Shown here piece by piece: positions 15,762 through 23,784 of a stretch of DNA of 55,926 nucleotides. The DNA lies in NCBI GenBank assembly GCA_030528885.1, contig JAUMXY010000016.1:1-55926 (forward strand). Reading direction: 5' to 3'. The position numbers were made by a program, and so were the translations under genes. The first letter of the stretch is position 1. Each line of letters starts with the position of its first letter. The notes under the pieces were generated by a model that did no database searches, was not told the origin of the DNA, and was given only the letters and a program-made list of their open reading frames with translations. This DNA is from Bacteroidales bacterium. GTDB taxonomy: Bacteria; Bacteroidota; Bacteroidia; Bacteroidales; Bacteroidaceae.

Positions 15762-16394
15762 ATGGAAATCATCAAGAAATACTTTCCGAACCTTACAGAG
15801 CTTCAGGCTGAGCAATTCGCTCAGCTTGAGGCTCTTTATAGCGATTGGAACACAAAAATCAACGTCATCTCGCGCAAGGACATACAAAACCTGTATGAAC
15901 ACCATGTGCTGCACTCTTTAGGCATTGCCAAAATCATCAATTTCAAAGAAGGAACAACCATCATGGACCTCGGAACAGGAGGAGGATTCCCTGGCATCCC
16001 ACTTGCCATCCTGTTTCCTCAGGCGCAGTTCCATCTAGTGGACAGCATAGGAAAGAAAGTGAAAGTAGCAAGTGAAGTGGCAAATGCTATCGGGTTGAAA
16101 AACGTGAAGTTCAGCCACGCAAGAGCAGAAGAAATCAAAGAGCAGTACGATTTTGTTGTCACAAGGGCTGTCATGCCAATGGTGGACTTAATAAAGGTCT
16201 CACGAAAGAACATCCAAAGAGAGCAGAAAAATGCCATACCCAACGGCATATTAGCACTCAAAGGCGGAGAGCTGGAGCGAGAAATAGCGTCGATGAAGAA
16301 CATCGCCACAGTATGGGAACTGAGCGATTACTTGGAAGAAGAGTATTTCAAGACCAAGAAAGTGGTGCATGTCGCCATCATTAACAAGAAATAA
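15762..16394 (+). CDS. rsmG: 16S rRNA (guanine527-N7)-methyltransferase RsmG
   Basis: A 210-residue Rossmann-fold methyltransferase (GidB) that makes m7G527 in 16S rRNA. The SAM-binding motif I is MDLGTGGGFPGIPLAI (residues ~66-82), and the family block NVISRKDIQNLYEHHVLHSL precedes it. Length matches the family. It follows the DUF4301 gene by 13 bp and precedes the metallo-hydrolase gene by 3 bp, so the three are probably one transcript. Loss of this enzyme is known to give low-level streptomycin resistance in other bacteria. Confidence 0.96.
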   Translation: MEIIKKYFPNLTELQAEQFAQLEALYSDWNTKINVISRKDIQNLYEHHVLHSLGIAKIINFKEGTTIMDLGTGGGFPGIPLAILFPQAQFHLVDSIGKKVKVASEVANAIGLKNVKFSHARAEEIKEQYDFVVTRAVMPMVDLIKVSRKNIQREQKNAIPNGILALKGGELEREIASMKNIATVWELSDYLEEEYFKTKKVVHVAIINKK

Positions 16395-16397
16395 AGA

Positions 16398-17036
16398 ATG
16401 AAAATCAAGGGATTTGTTGTCAACCCCCTTGGGGAAAATTGCTACGTGGCGTATGACGGTACCAAAGAGGGAGTCATCATCGACTGCGGATGCTCCACAG
16501 AAAGCGAATGGACAGCCATCAAAAGCTTCATCGCCAGCGAGAATCTATCCATCAAGCACCTGCTGAACACGCATCTCCATTTCGACCATGTATGGGGAAA
16601 TGCCTTTGTGTATCGCGATTGCCTATTGTCCCCCCAAGCACACTCGGCTGATACGGGCATCTATGAGGAAATGGATGAACAGATACGCTCAGTTGTAGGT
16701 TTCACCATCCCCCACCCTCCGATGCCCTTGCTTGGACGCCCTCTGAAAGAAGGCGACAGCATTCTTTTTGGCAAAACAGAATTGAAAGTGATTGAAACGC
16801 CAGGGCACACACAGGGAAGCATATGCTTCTATTCTGAGACAGACGAGGTGCTCTTTTCAGGCGACACGCTGTTTTCCGGAAGCTGCGGAAGGACAGACCT
16901 CGAGGGAGGAAATCAGCAAGACATGATGAGAAGCCTGGCCAAATTGGCGCAGCTGCCAGAATCAACAACTGTTTTGTGCGGCCACGGGCCATCAACAACC
17001 ATAGAAAAGGAGAAACTTTACAACCCATACATGTAG
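16398..17036 (+). CDS. Metallo-beta-lactamase-fold hydrolase (glyoxalase II-like)
   Basis: A 212-residue cytoplasmic hydrolase with the two-metal centre of the MBL fold: THLHFDH (the HxHxDH motif, residues ~57-63), TPGHTQGS (third His, ~135), FSGDTLF (bridging Asp, ~155) and a final CGHGP His near 194. The family includes hydroxyacylglutathione hydrolase and related thioesterases; size and motifs fit the YcbL-like group better than full-length GloB. The start lies 3 bp after rsmG. The substrate is not known. Confidence 0.9.
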   Translation: MKIKGFVVNPLGENCYVAYDGTKEGVIIDCGCSTESEWTAIKSFIASENLSIKHLLNTHLHFDHVWGNAFVYRDCLLSPQAHSADTGIYEEMDEQIRSVVGFTIPHPPMPLLGRPLKEGDSILFGKTELKVIETPGHTQGSICFYSETDEVLFSGDTLFSGSCGRTDLEGGNQQDMMRSLAKLAQLPESTTVLCGHGPSTTIEKEKLYNPYM

Positions 17037-17082
17037 CACCAAGCCTGTAAACCATAAAAATAGTGAAAACTGACAAAAAAGC

Positions 17083-17113
17083 ATTGCCATCTGGAAAAAT
17101 ATATGTAATTTTG
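17083..17113 (+). promoter_or_regulatory. Promoter for the sigma-54 activator-lptE-TPR-secG operon
   Basis: -7 TAATTTTG at 17106-17113 and -33-like ATTG at 17083-17086, 19 bp apart; the start codon follows 20 bp later. Confidence 0.6.
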
Positions 17114-17133
17114 TCACAATTTTCAGCAAGCAT

Positions 17134-18441
17134 ATGGATGACAAAATCATACAACAGGTAAAACAGCGCTACGGCATTGTCGGAAATCACGAGGGGCTGA
17201 ACAGGTGCATAGACATAGCCATTCAGGTTGCCCCAACAGAACTGTCCGTCTTGATTGTAGGTGAAAGCGGCGTGGGCAAAGAAATTCTTCCACGCATCAT
17301 ACACGACAACTCAACAAGAAAGCATAACAAATATTTCGCAATAAACTGCGGCTCATTGCCGGAGGGAACTATTGACTCTGAGCTGTTTGGACACAAGAAG
17401 GGCTCTTTCACAGGCGCACTCGACGACAGAGAGGGCTACTTTAGCGTAGCAAACAAAGGCACCCTCTTCCTGGACGAAGTGGGAGAACTGCCACTGGCCA
17501 CACAAGCAAGGCTGCTGCGTGTATTAGAAACAGGAGAGTACATCCGTGTAGGAGAAAGCGAGGTGAGGAAAACGGACGTGCGAATTGTGGCTGCAACAAA
17601 TGTGAACATGCAAAAGGCCATCCGTGAAGGCAAATTTCGTGAAGACCTGTACTACAGACTCAATACTATCCCCATCAATGTACCCCCTCTACGAGAAAGA
17701 GGACGAGACATCGAACTTCTGTTCAGAAAGTTCGCATACGACATTGCTGAGAAATACAGAATGGAACCTGTTAGGCTTACGCCCGACGCACAAATCCTGC
17801 TCCTGCACCACAAATGGCCTGGCAACATACGCCAATTGCGTAATCTGACAGAGCAAATCAGCGTCATTAGCCATGAAAAAGAAATTACGGCTGACATGCT
17901 GAAAGACTATGGCGTAACAGACGACTCGCTTGGCACGGCAGGACTGGTGCTGCATGGAAGCAACAATCGAGAACATGGAGCAACAGACACACACAGCTAC
18001 GAAAAAGAACGTGACATGCTCTTCCAACTCTTGTCCAGCATAGGGAAAGAGGTGAAAGACCTGAAGGAATTGGTGCACAGCAACATGAGCCACATGCAGG
18101 GAGCGCCCAGCGAAAGCTACAGGGTGTTCCAGCATGAGCAGCATCCTGTAGAGACTATACAGTACGGTCAACCCGTCATCAAGCAGAACGAGCCGTACAT
18201 GGTGAACGGTATTGCCTATCGGCCAGCCGAAACAGCACACGCCTACTCTCACCATGATATACAGGACGTTGACATTGAAACGGTGGAAGAAACCCCTATT
18301 TCCAATAAGGAACTGATGAAAAAGAACATCATCGACTCGCTGAAACGCAACAACGGAAATCGCAAGAAGACGGCTCACGATTTGGACATATCAGAACGAA
18401 CTCTATACAGAAAAATTAAAGATTACGGCCTGGACATATGA
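17134..18441 (+). CDS. Sigma-54-dependent transcriptional activator without a receiver domain
   Basis: A 435-residue bacterial enhancer-binding protein. The AAA+ domain starts almost at the N-terminus: Walker A GESGVGKE (43-50), the sigma-54 contact loop GSFTGA (90-95), Walker B-like TLFLDEVGEL (~110-120), and the WPGNIRQL arginine-finger region. A long linker (~270-395) with no clear domain leads to a Fis-type helix-turn-helix (NNGNRKKTAHDL...TLYRKIKDYGL). There is no receiver, GAF or PAS domain, so control must come from partners or expression level. Its stop overlaps the lptE start (ATGA), tying it to envelope genes. A 27-bp piece of its 3' end is copied at 10944-10970. Confidence 0.92.
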   Translation: MDDKIIQQVKQRYGIVGNHEGLNRCIDIAIQVAPTELSVLIVGESGVGKEILPRIIHDNSTRKHNKYFAINCGSLPEGTIDSELFGHKKGSFTGALDDREGYFSVANKGTLFLDEVGELPLATQARLLRVLETGEYIRVGESEVRKTDVRIVAATNVNMQKAIREGKFREDLYYRLNTIPINVPPLRERGRDIELLFRKFAYDIAEKYRMEPVRLTPDAQILLLHHKWPGNIRQLRNLTEQISVISHEKEITADMLKDYGVTDDSLGTAGLVLHGSNNREHGATDTHSYEKERDMLFQLLSSIGKEVKDLKELVHSNMSHMQGAPSESYRVFQHEQHPVETIQYGQPVIKQNEPYMVNGIAYRPAETAHAYSHHDIQDVDIETVEETPISNKELMKKNIIDSLKRNNGNRKKTAHDLDISERTLYRKIKDYGLDI

Positions 18442-18950
18442 AACCCAACCTCCTCAGATTATGCATAGTCTTAACTTTATGGGGCTTATGCTCCTGTTCC
18501 GTAAGCTATAAATTTAGCGGAACAAGCATCGACTACACAAAGACAAAATCTATCAGCATCGACAAATTCCCCATACGTGCTAACTATGTATGGAGCCCGA
18601 TGGAGTCAATGTTCTACAACACCATTAGCGATGCTTTTGCCCAAAAAACAAAACTTAAAGTCCTGAAGCGTGATGGTGATTTACAGCTGGCGGGAGAAAT
18701 TGTGGAATATTCACAAACAAACAAGAGTATCAGTTCTGACGGATTCTCTGCACAGGTGCAATTGAAAATAGCAGTAAATGTAAGATTCACCAACAACCAG
18801 AACCATGAGGAGGACTTTGAACAAAGATTCAGCGCAACTGCTGAATATGACTCATCGAAACAACTGGCCGCAGTACAAGAAGAGCTCGTGCAAGAAATGA
18901 TTGATGACATCGTCGACCAAATCTTTAACGCAACTGTTGCCAATTGGTAA
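18438..18950 (+). CDS. lptE: LptE-family LPS-assembly lipoprotein
   Basis: A 170-residue lipoprotein. The signal peptide MKPNLLRLCIVLTLWG ends in the lipobox LCSC, with Cys20 as the lipidated residue. The mature part (CSVSYKFSGTSIDY, SISIDKFPIRANYV, LQLAGEIVEYSQ) resembles the Bacteroidota LptE family, which plugs the LptD barrel and helps place LPS in the outer membrane. The ATG overlaps the stop of the sigma-54 activator gene by four bases. The neighbours (activator, TPR protein, secG) repeat the order seen in related genomes. Assignment is by motif and position. Confidence 0.85.
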   Translation: MKPNLLRLCIVLTLWGLCSCSVSYKFSGTSIDYTKTKSISIDKFPIRANYVWSPMESMFYNTISDAFAQKTKLKVLKRDGDLQLAGEIVEYSQTNKSISSDGFSAQVQLKIAVNVRFTNNQNHEEDFEQRFSATAEYDSSKQLAAVQEELVQEMIDDIVDQIFNATVANW

Positions 18951-18975
18951 ACCGAAAGAAAAACTCAACACGTAA

Positions 18976-19728
18976 ATGAAAGATATCAAAGACTATCTTG
19001 AGAATCCCACGAAACTCGACGCAAACACTTTGCTAGAGTTGGAGGCGCTCGTGAAAAAGTTTCCCTTTTTTCAAGCGGCACGACTGCTTTACATCGCAAA
19101 TCTGTATAAGTTGCACTCGCAAAATTTTGGGAGGGAACTGAAGAAAGCCAGTGTTTTTGTGCCTGATAGAACTGCCTTGTTCGCTCTAACCGAAAGCTCT
19201 AACTACATGCTGCCAATGACTGGCGGAAACAATAGAATCGAAACGGAAGACGAACAAAACAGAACGATTTCTTTGATTGATAATTTCTTGACAAACGGCA
19301 TCATAGAACTAGATGAAACCAATGCACCGCCAAGAAACACCCCTTCTGTAACCGACTTGACAAATGACTACGCCTCTTTCTTGATGCAGCAGGAGGCATA
19401 CTCAGAAAACCACAAGGGAACATCAGCAGAAAAGCCGCAATTGAAAGGCTCAGACTTGATAGATGACTTCATCGAAAAAAACAGAGGCAAGCAACGCGTC
19501 GAAATATCCTGTTTAAGCGAAGAGGATTTTGTCTCGCCTGACTTTTCAGATGAAGAAGAGGAGGTTTATACAGAAAGTATGGTCAACATATACATAAAAC
19601 AAGGCCGTTATCAGCAAGCTTTGGAAATATTACGCAAAATTTGTTTGAATAATCCGAAAAAAAATTCTAACTTTGCAGCACAAATCAATTTGTTGGAGAT
19701 AATCACGAACAACAAGCTTGGAATATAG
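18976..19728 (+). CDS. TPR-like hypothetical protein of the lptE-secG operon
   Basis: A 250-residue cytoplasmic protein with no signal peptide. The N-terminal part (LEALVKKFPFFQAARLLYIANLYKLHS) and the C-terminal part (SMVNIYIKQGRYQQALEILRKICLNNP) look like helical tetratricopeptide-type repeats. The middle is acidic and rich in Glu, Asp and Ser, probably flexible. It sits 25 bp after lptE and 61 bp before secG and likely acts as an adaptor in envelope assembly or secretion. That role is inferred from position only; I do not recognise a named family beyond TPR-like. Confidence 0.75.
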   Translation: MKDIKDYLENPTKLDANTLLELEALVKKFPFFQAARLLYIANLYKLHSQNFGRELKKASVFVPDRTALFALTESSNYMLPMTGGNNRIETEDEQNRTISLIDNFLTNGIIELDETNAPPRNTPSVTDLTNDYASFLMQQEAYSENHKGTSAEKPQLKGSDLIDDFIEKNRGKQRVEISCLSEEDFVSPDFSDEEEEVYTESMVNIYIKQGRYQQALEILRKICLNNPKKNSNFAAQINLLEIITNNKLGI

Positions 19729-19789
19729 CAGCATTCTCTCTTGTTGAGGCTGCTGATTTTAATTGTAATAACTAAACTTAAAAAATAAA

Positions 19790-20119
19790 ATGTACTCATT
19801 AATTATCGTACTTGTAATCCTCGCATCTATCTTAATGTGCGGAATTGTTCTTATTCAGGAATCAAAAGGTGGTGGATTGGCTTCTAGTTTCTCCTCATCT
19901 AACCAAATTATGGGTGTGCGTAAAACTACAGACTTTTTGGAAAAAGCCACATGGATTTTGGCTGTAGCGATGGTTGTTCTCAGCATTGTTTCTGCTGCAT
20001 TTGTCACAAAGACAACTTCTGAAGAAGAGCCTATCAACATCGCAGTTCCTGTACAGGCAACAGATGCAGAGAATGTGCCAACATTCCCTGCAACAGAGAC
20101 TCAGACTCCACAAAACTAA
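19790..20119 (+). CDS. secG: Preprotein translocase subunit SecG
   Basis: A 109-residue inner-membrane subunit of the SecYEG channel. It shows the expected two transmembrane helices (residues ~2-20 and ~52-70) around the conserved loop QESKGGGLASSFSSSNQIMG. The C-terminal tail (~80-109) is acidic and Thr/Pro-rich, as in other Bacteroidota SecG proteins. It ends the operon and is followed at once by a strong terminator. Confidence 0.95.
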   Translation: MYSLIIVLVILASILMCGIVLIQESKGGGLASSFSSSNQIMGVRKTTDFLEKATWILAVAMVVLSIVSAAFVTKTTSEEEPINIAVPVQATDAENVPTFPATETQTPQN

Positions 20120-20131
20120 AGGATAAGTCGA

Positions 20132-20176
20132 AACATTAGGGAGCAGCTGCATATCATGTGGCTGCTCCCTAATGTT
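20132..20176 (+). terminator. Strong intrinsic terminator after secG
   Basis: A perfect 16-bp stem, AACATTAGGGAGCAGC (20132-20147) with 20161-20176, is extended by five inner pairs (two G-U) around a 3-nt loop. T-rich DNA (TTTCTTTTTTTC) follows after about 12 bases. Confidence 0.85.
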
Positions 20177-20240
20177 AACAAATGATTTCTTTTTTTCAAA
20201 AAAACGGCACGTTCCCCTCGCTTTATAAAAAAATTATTCG

Positions 20241-20248
20241 TATCTTTG
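20241..20248 (+). promoter_or_regulatory. -7 box almost touching the start codon
   Basis: TATCTTTG ends four bases before the ATG at 20253. If the usual start point applies, the mRNA has no or nearly no 5' leader. Confidence 0.6.
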
Positions 20249-20252
20249 TAAC

Positions 20253-21296
20253 ATGATTACGATAGCAAGACATATTGAATTACTTCTACTTGATCACGAT
20301 TGCGTCATCGTGCCAGGAGTTGGTGGATTCATAGCTAATCATGTAGAAGCAAAGTATTGTGGCGAGATTGAGCCAGTTTTTCTGCCTCCATATCGCACAA
20401 TAGGCTTCAATCAGCGGCTGAAGGTCAACGATGGACTTCTAGTGCAGTCTTATATGACAGCCTATGACGCTTCATACCCTGCAGCACACCTCCAAATGGA
20501 AAAAGACATAGAAGACATGGTCAACGATTTGGAGATGACAGGCGCTTATGAGCTGAACAACATTGGTGTGGTTAAAAAGGGACTGAACAACAACATCACC
20601 TTCACTCCTGTGGAGACAGGTGTACTCTCCCCCGCCTTGTATGGATTGTATTCGTATGAGATAGAATCATTGGAAGGCTGCATCAAGAAGAGGGAGGCAG
20701 AAAAGAGCTTGCAGATTGCTGCAATGAATTTGACAATCAATGGAGACGTCCAAACAGAGAAAAAGCCTAACGACATCGTCATACGCATGAATCGTCATTG
20801 GCTGGACTTTGCTGTTTCGGTTGCTGCAGCAGCTCTTCTGTTCTTCTGCTTTTCTTACACTGCCATGCGTAATATAAACCAGGAATCAGATACCATTGTT
20901 GCTGCTTTCTATCCCATGCCTAACAAACAAACTGGTACAAAATCAGTTTCCCAAGACATCCCTGCCAAGCCAATAGTATCTAAAGAGAAACAATCAACTG
21001 CTATAGCTCTGGATGTTAAAGATGGTAAGCCGACAGAGGTTCAAGAAGCGTCGTTTCAAGAGGCAGCTTCTCGATACACAATTGTACTTGCAAGCTATGT
21101 GGAAAAGAGAAATGCCGAGGAATTCATAGCTAATCTGGCTAAGGAGGGATTTCCTGAAGCAAGATTTACAAAAACAGGTAAAGTAAGCAGAGTTCTTTAT
21201 TCTGGATTTGCGAACGAAGAAGAGGCGCGCAATGCTTTGAGAGCGTTCCGTGAAAAAAATCAGAGTTTTTCAGAAGCGTGGGTTCTTGAACTCTAA
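20253..21296 (+). CDS. CCDC81-type HU domain plus SPOR domain membrane protein
   Basis: A 347-residue protein. Residues ~1-60 and ~65-125 match the paired CCDC81-like prokaryotic HU domains (HIELLLLDHDCVIVPGVGGF; NDLEMTGAYELNNIGVVKKG). One transmembrane helix lies near 185-205 (WLDFAVSVAAAALLFFCFSY), and a SPOR domain, which binds denuded septal peptidoglycan, is at ~275-347 (YTIVLASYVEKRNAEEF...VLYSGF). So the HU part is cytoplasmic and SPOR periplasmic. It may link division-site wall to a cytoplasmic partner. The start at 20253 begins the conserved HU motif directly, supporting it despite the missing leader. The FHA-domain gene follows 12 bp later. Confidence 0.85.
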   Translation: MITIARHIELLLLDHDCVIVPGVGGFIANHVEAKYCGEIEPVFLPPYRTIGFNQRLKVNDGLLVQSYMTAYDASYPAAHLQMEKDIEDMVNDLEMTGAYELNNIGVVKKGLNNNITFTPVETGVLSPALYGLYSYEIESLEGCIKKREAEKSLQIAAMNLTINGDVQTEKKPNDIVIRMNRHWLDFAVSVAAAALLFFCFSYTAMRNINQESDTIVAAFYPMPNKQTGTKSVSQDIPAKPIVSKEKQSTAIALDVKDGKPTEVQEASFQEAASRYTIVLASYVEKRNAEEFIANLAKEGFPEARFTKTGKVSRVLYSGFANEEEARNALRAFREKNQSFSEAWVLEL

Positions 21297-21308
21297 AAGC
21301 ATAATAGG

Positions 21309-21833
21309 ATGAAAAGAGTGCGTTGTCCAAAATGTGACAATTACATTGTGTTTGATGAAACAATGTATACAGACGGGCAGTCATTGGTTTTTGTCTGCGA
21401 ACATTGCAAAAAAGAGTTTGGAATTCGTATAGGAAAAACCAAGCTGGCCAATAAGCACGAAGAAAAAACTCTTGACGAAAATGCATATAGCCAAGACTAC
21501 GGAAGCATCGTTGTTGTAGAAAACAAATTTGCCTACAAACAAGTGATACCCCTCGAATTTGGCAAAAATGAATTTGGCAGATACGTAAAAGGCACAAATA
21601 TCAACAAGCCTATAGAAACTCGTGACCCAAGTATTGACACTTTTCATTGTACAATCACCGTCAAGAAAAACAAAAGAGGGAAACTTCAGTATATATTGCA
21701 AGATGCTCCAAGCGATACGGGCACTTTCTACATGAATGACATTCTGCGCGATGTTGACCGCATAAATTTGGAGGATGGAGCTATCATAACAATAGGAGCA
21801 ACAACTCTTATTTTACGCAAAGCTCTTGAATGA
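21309..21833 (+). CDS. Zinc-ribbon plus FHA domain protein
   Basis: A 174-residue cytoplasmic protein. Residues 1-40 hold a zinc ribbon (CPKC...CEHC), and residues ~85-170 form an FHA domain that binds phosphothreonine peptides (FGRYVKG, STFHC-like DTFHCTITV, TGTFYMNDI, GAIITIGATTLIL). No kinase or phosphatase gene is nearby in the window. It lies 12 bp after the HU/SPOR gene and is probably cotranscribed, which suggests a link with envelope or division signalling (inference). Confidence 0.85.
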   Translation: MKRVRCPKCDNYIVFDETMYTDGQSLVFVCEHCKKEFGIRIGKTKLANKHEEKTLDENAYSQDYGSIVVVENKFAYKQVIPLEFGKNEFGRYVKGTNINKPIETRDPSIDTFHCTITVKKNKRGKLQYILQDAPSDTGTFYMNDILRDVDRINLEDGAIITIGATTLILRKALE

Positions 21834-21904
21834 AGGAACCAATAAAGAAAATAATTCTATTCTTTTTATTGACGCTTTAATGCATAGAAATTGCATGGAT
21901 AGAC

Positions 21905-22831
21905 ATGATACTTACAGACGAGAACATTACCAATGAATCCTTTAATGGCTATCATTCTTCTTTTGAAAAGAAGTATCATATATGTGACAATTTAGACGGT
22001 AAAGGTGAAAGTACAATCTTTTCCGTCAAGGAATTCAATTATTCAGAACATGTATATATAGTGGTTGTACTACGAGGTTCCTTGAACCTTGTTGTTGGTG
22101 GTACTGATGTTCATATGAAATCAAATGATTTTCTTTTGGTCACACCATGCTTGCAAATAACCATCAAAGAATCCAGATGTCTATTTTTCACTTATTGCAC
22201 CAAGGCATATGTCATGTCTGAAATTTACAAGCACATGGGAATCTGTGATAAAAATTATTTCCATGCTTTTAAGTTCAAGCATGCACATTTTACACCAGAG
22301 AAAACCAACATTCTCTTAGATTGCTATATGAGATCTAAGAAAGAGCATATGCGTGAAGACTATCCTATGAAAGAATACACTCTTCGTGCGTACCTAACAG
22401 CTCTGCTTGCCAAGATTTTCTCGTTTGCACAAAAAGAAGATTGGCAAATACACGTTAAGAACACACGTTATTATGAACTTTTCAATTTGTTTTTAGACAA
22501 ACTCAATCAGAACTACAAGAAAGAGCGCTCTGTGCAATATTATGCTAATGCAATGAATATTGCACCCAAATACCTTTCTGCAGTCATTTGTTCTTACACA
22601 GGACTTACCGCATCACAGGCTATTGACAGGTATGTTATTTTTGCCATTAAACAATCACTCTATTCTAATGAGCACAACATAAAGACAATCAGCAAAGAAT
22701 TCCACTTCCCCAATCAGAGTTTCTTTGGTCGTTATTTCAAGCGAATAACCGGTGTTTCTCCTCATGACTATATGAAATCTCATAATCTGAAATCAATCAA
22801 TTTTAATCAAGATTGCAATAAAGAAGGTTAA
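21905..22831 (+). CDS. AraC-family transcriptional regulator
   Basis: A 308-residue regulator. The N-terminal ~150 residues are a cupin-like sensing part (VYIVVVLRGSLNLVVGGTDVHM), and the C-terminal AraC helix-turn-helix pair spans ~205-300 (YYANAMNIAPKYLSAVICSYTG; FPNQSFFGRYFKRITGVSPHDY). It is followed after 3 bp by a second regulator of the same architecture and then by nhaA, so the three genes form a tight unit. The inducer is unknown. No typical -7 box was found in the 71-bp upstream gap. Confidence 0.88.
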   Translation: MILTDENITNESFNGYHSSFEKKYHICDNLDGKGESTIFSVKEFNYSEHVYIVVVLRGSLNLVVGGTDVHMKSNDFLLVTPCLQITIKESRCLFFTYCTKAYVMSEIYKHMGICDKNYFHAFKFKHAHFTPEKTNILLDCYMRSKKEHMREDYPMKEYTLRAYLTALLAKIFSFAQKEDWQIHVKNTRYYELFNLFLDKLNQNYKKERSVQYYANAMNIAPKYLSAVICSYTGLTASQAIDRYVIFAIKQSLYSNEHNIKTISKEFHFPNQSFFGRYFKRITGVSPHDYMKSHNLKSINFNQDCNKEG

Positions 22832-22834
22832 ATT

Positions 22835-23773
22835 ATGTTCTCAGCCCCATTTGAACACAAAAAACAGAATGCTGAAAAAACTGCAGAAGCAGCGCCCCTG
22901 ACATTCGTTTCAGATTCTTACGCTGTATCCGATTTTAGCAGCCTGTTACGCTTGCAAGACTCTTTCGATTGTCTGAATGCCTTCTCTCAGTCTTTGCTTA
23001 ACGGAAAAACAGAGCTGTTCTATTGCATACAAATTCTTCAAGGATGCATTTCCTTAGAAATCAATGGCGAAGAGGAAATTGTAACAGCGAAAAGCCAGCT
23101 CATGATATCGCCAGAAAACTCAATCATAATCAGAGAGGTCAGTTCTGATATCAGCTATTTCATGATAGCCGTACATCCTAAAATAACCAATGAGATTTTT
23201 GATGATTTATCTTTCCCATATAGCAATACCAGATTCACATTAAAACATCTTGTTTCTCCACTCTCTGAAGAGCAGTCACAGCGCAGCCTTGAGCTTTACA
23301 ATGAAATCAAGCATGATCTCATCGGACCAAATTATAAGATGAAATACATCTATTTGCGTAGTATGCTCTGCGCTTTGTTCGTTGAAGGAATCAATATACA
23401 TGATTATTTTCCCATGCCACTTCAAGGCAAAAGTGAATCACGGCTATACAATGTGTATTGCCGCTTCATCACTTTGCTGAACACCCATGCTGCAGAACAT
23501 CGCTCTGTGGAGTATTATGCAAACCTGTTGGGTATTTCAAGCAAATACCTCTCTTTTGTATGTATCAGCTACAGCAATAAGAATGCTTCTGCCTGGATTA
23601 ATGAAACCGTCATTCAAAAGGCCAAAATTCTCATGCAAATCCATGGACTCTCTCTAACAGAGACGAGTCAAGCTCTTCATTTCTTGACGCCTAATAGCTT
23701 TAGCAGATATTTCAAGAGAGCAACAGGAATGACGCCCAGATCCTTCATCAAATCACAGAAACAAAATAATTAA
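22835..23773 (+). CDS. AraC-family transcriptional regulator, paralogue of the preceding gene
   Basis: A 312-residue regulator built like its neighbour: cupin-like sensing region (FYCIQILQGCISLEINGEEEIVTA) and C-terminal AraC DNA-binding domain (VEYYANLLGISSKYLSFV; FLTPNSFSRYFKRATGMTPRSF). It starts 3 bp after the first regulator and ends 11 bp before nhaA. The pair probably arose by an old duplication, since identity is clear only in the DNA-binding part. Whether they act together, for example as a heterodimer, cannot be told. Confidence 0.87.
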   Translation: MFSAPFEHKKQNAEKTAEAAPLTFVSDSYAVSDFSSLLRLQDSFDCLNAFSQSLLNGKTELFYCIQILQGCISLEINGEEEIVTAKSQLMISPENSIIIREVSSDISYFMIAVHPKITNEIFDDLSFPYSNTRFTLKHLVSPLSEEQSQRSLELYNEIKHDLIGPNYKMKYIYLRSMLCALFVEGINIHDYFPMPLQGKSESRLYNVYCRFITLLNTHAAEHRSVEYYANLLGISSKYLSFVCISYSNKNASAWINETVIQKAKILMQIHGLSLTETSQALHFLTPNSFSRYFKRATGMTPRSFIKSQKQNN

Positions 23774-23784
23774 ATTACAACAAC

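Noticed and set aside
21905-23773. Frameshifted single AraC gene
   Set aside because: Both frames hold complete sensing and DNA-binding regions, so they are two genes.
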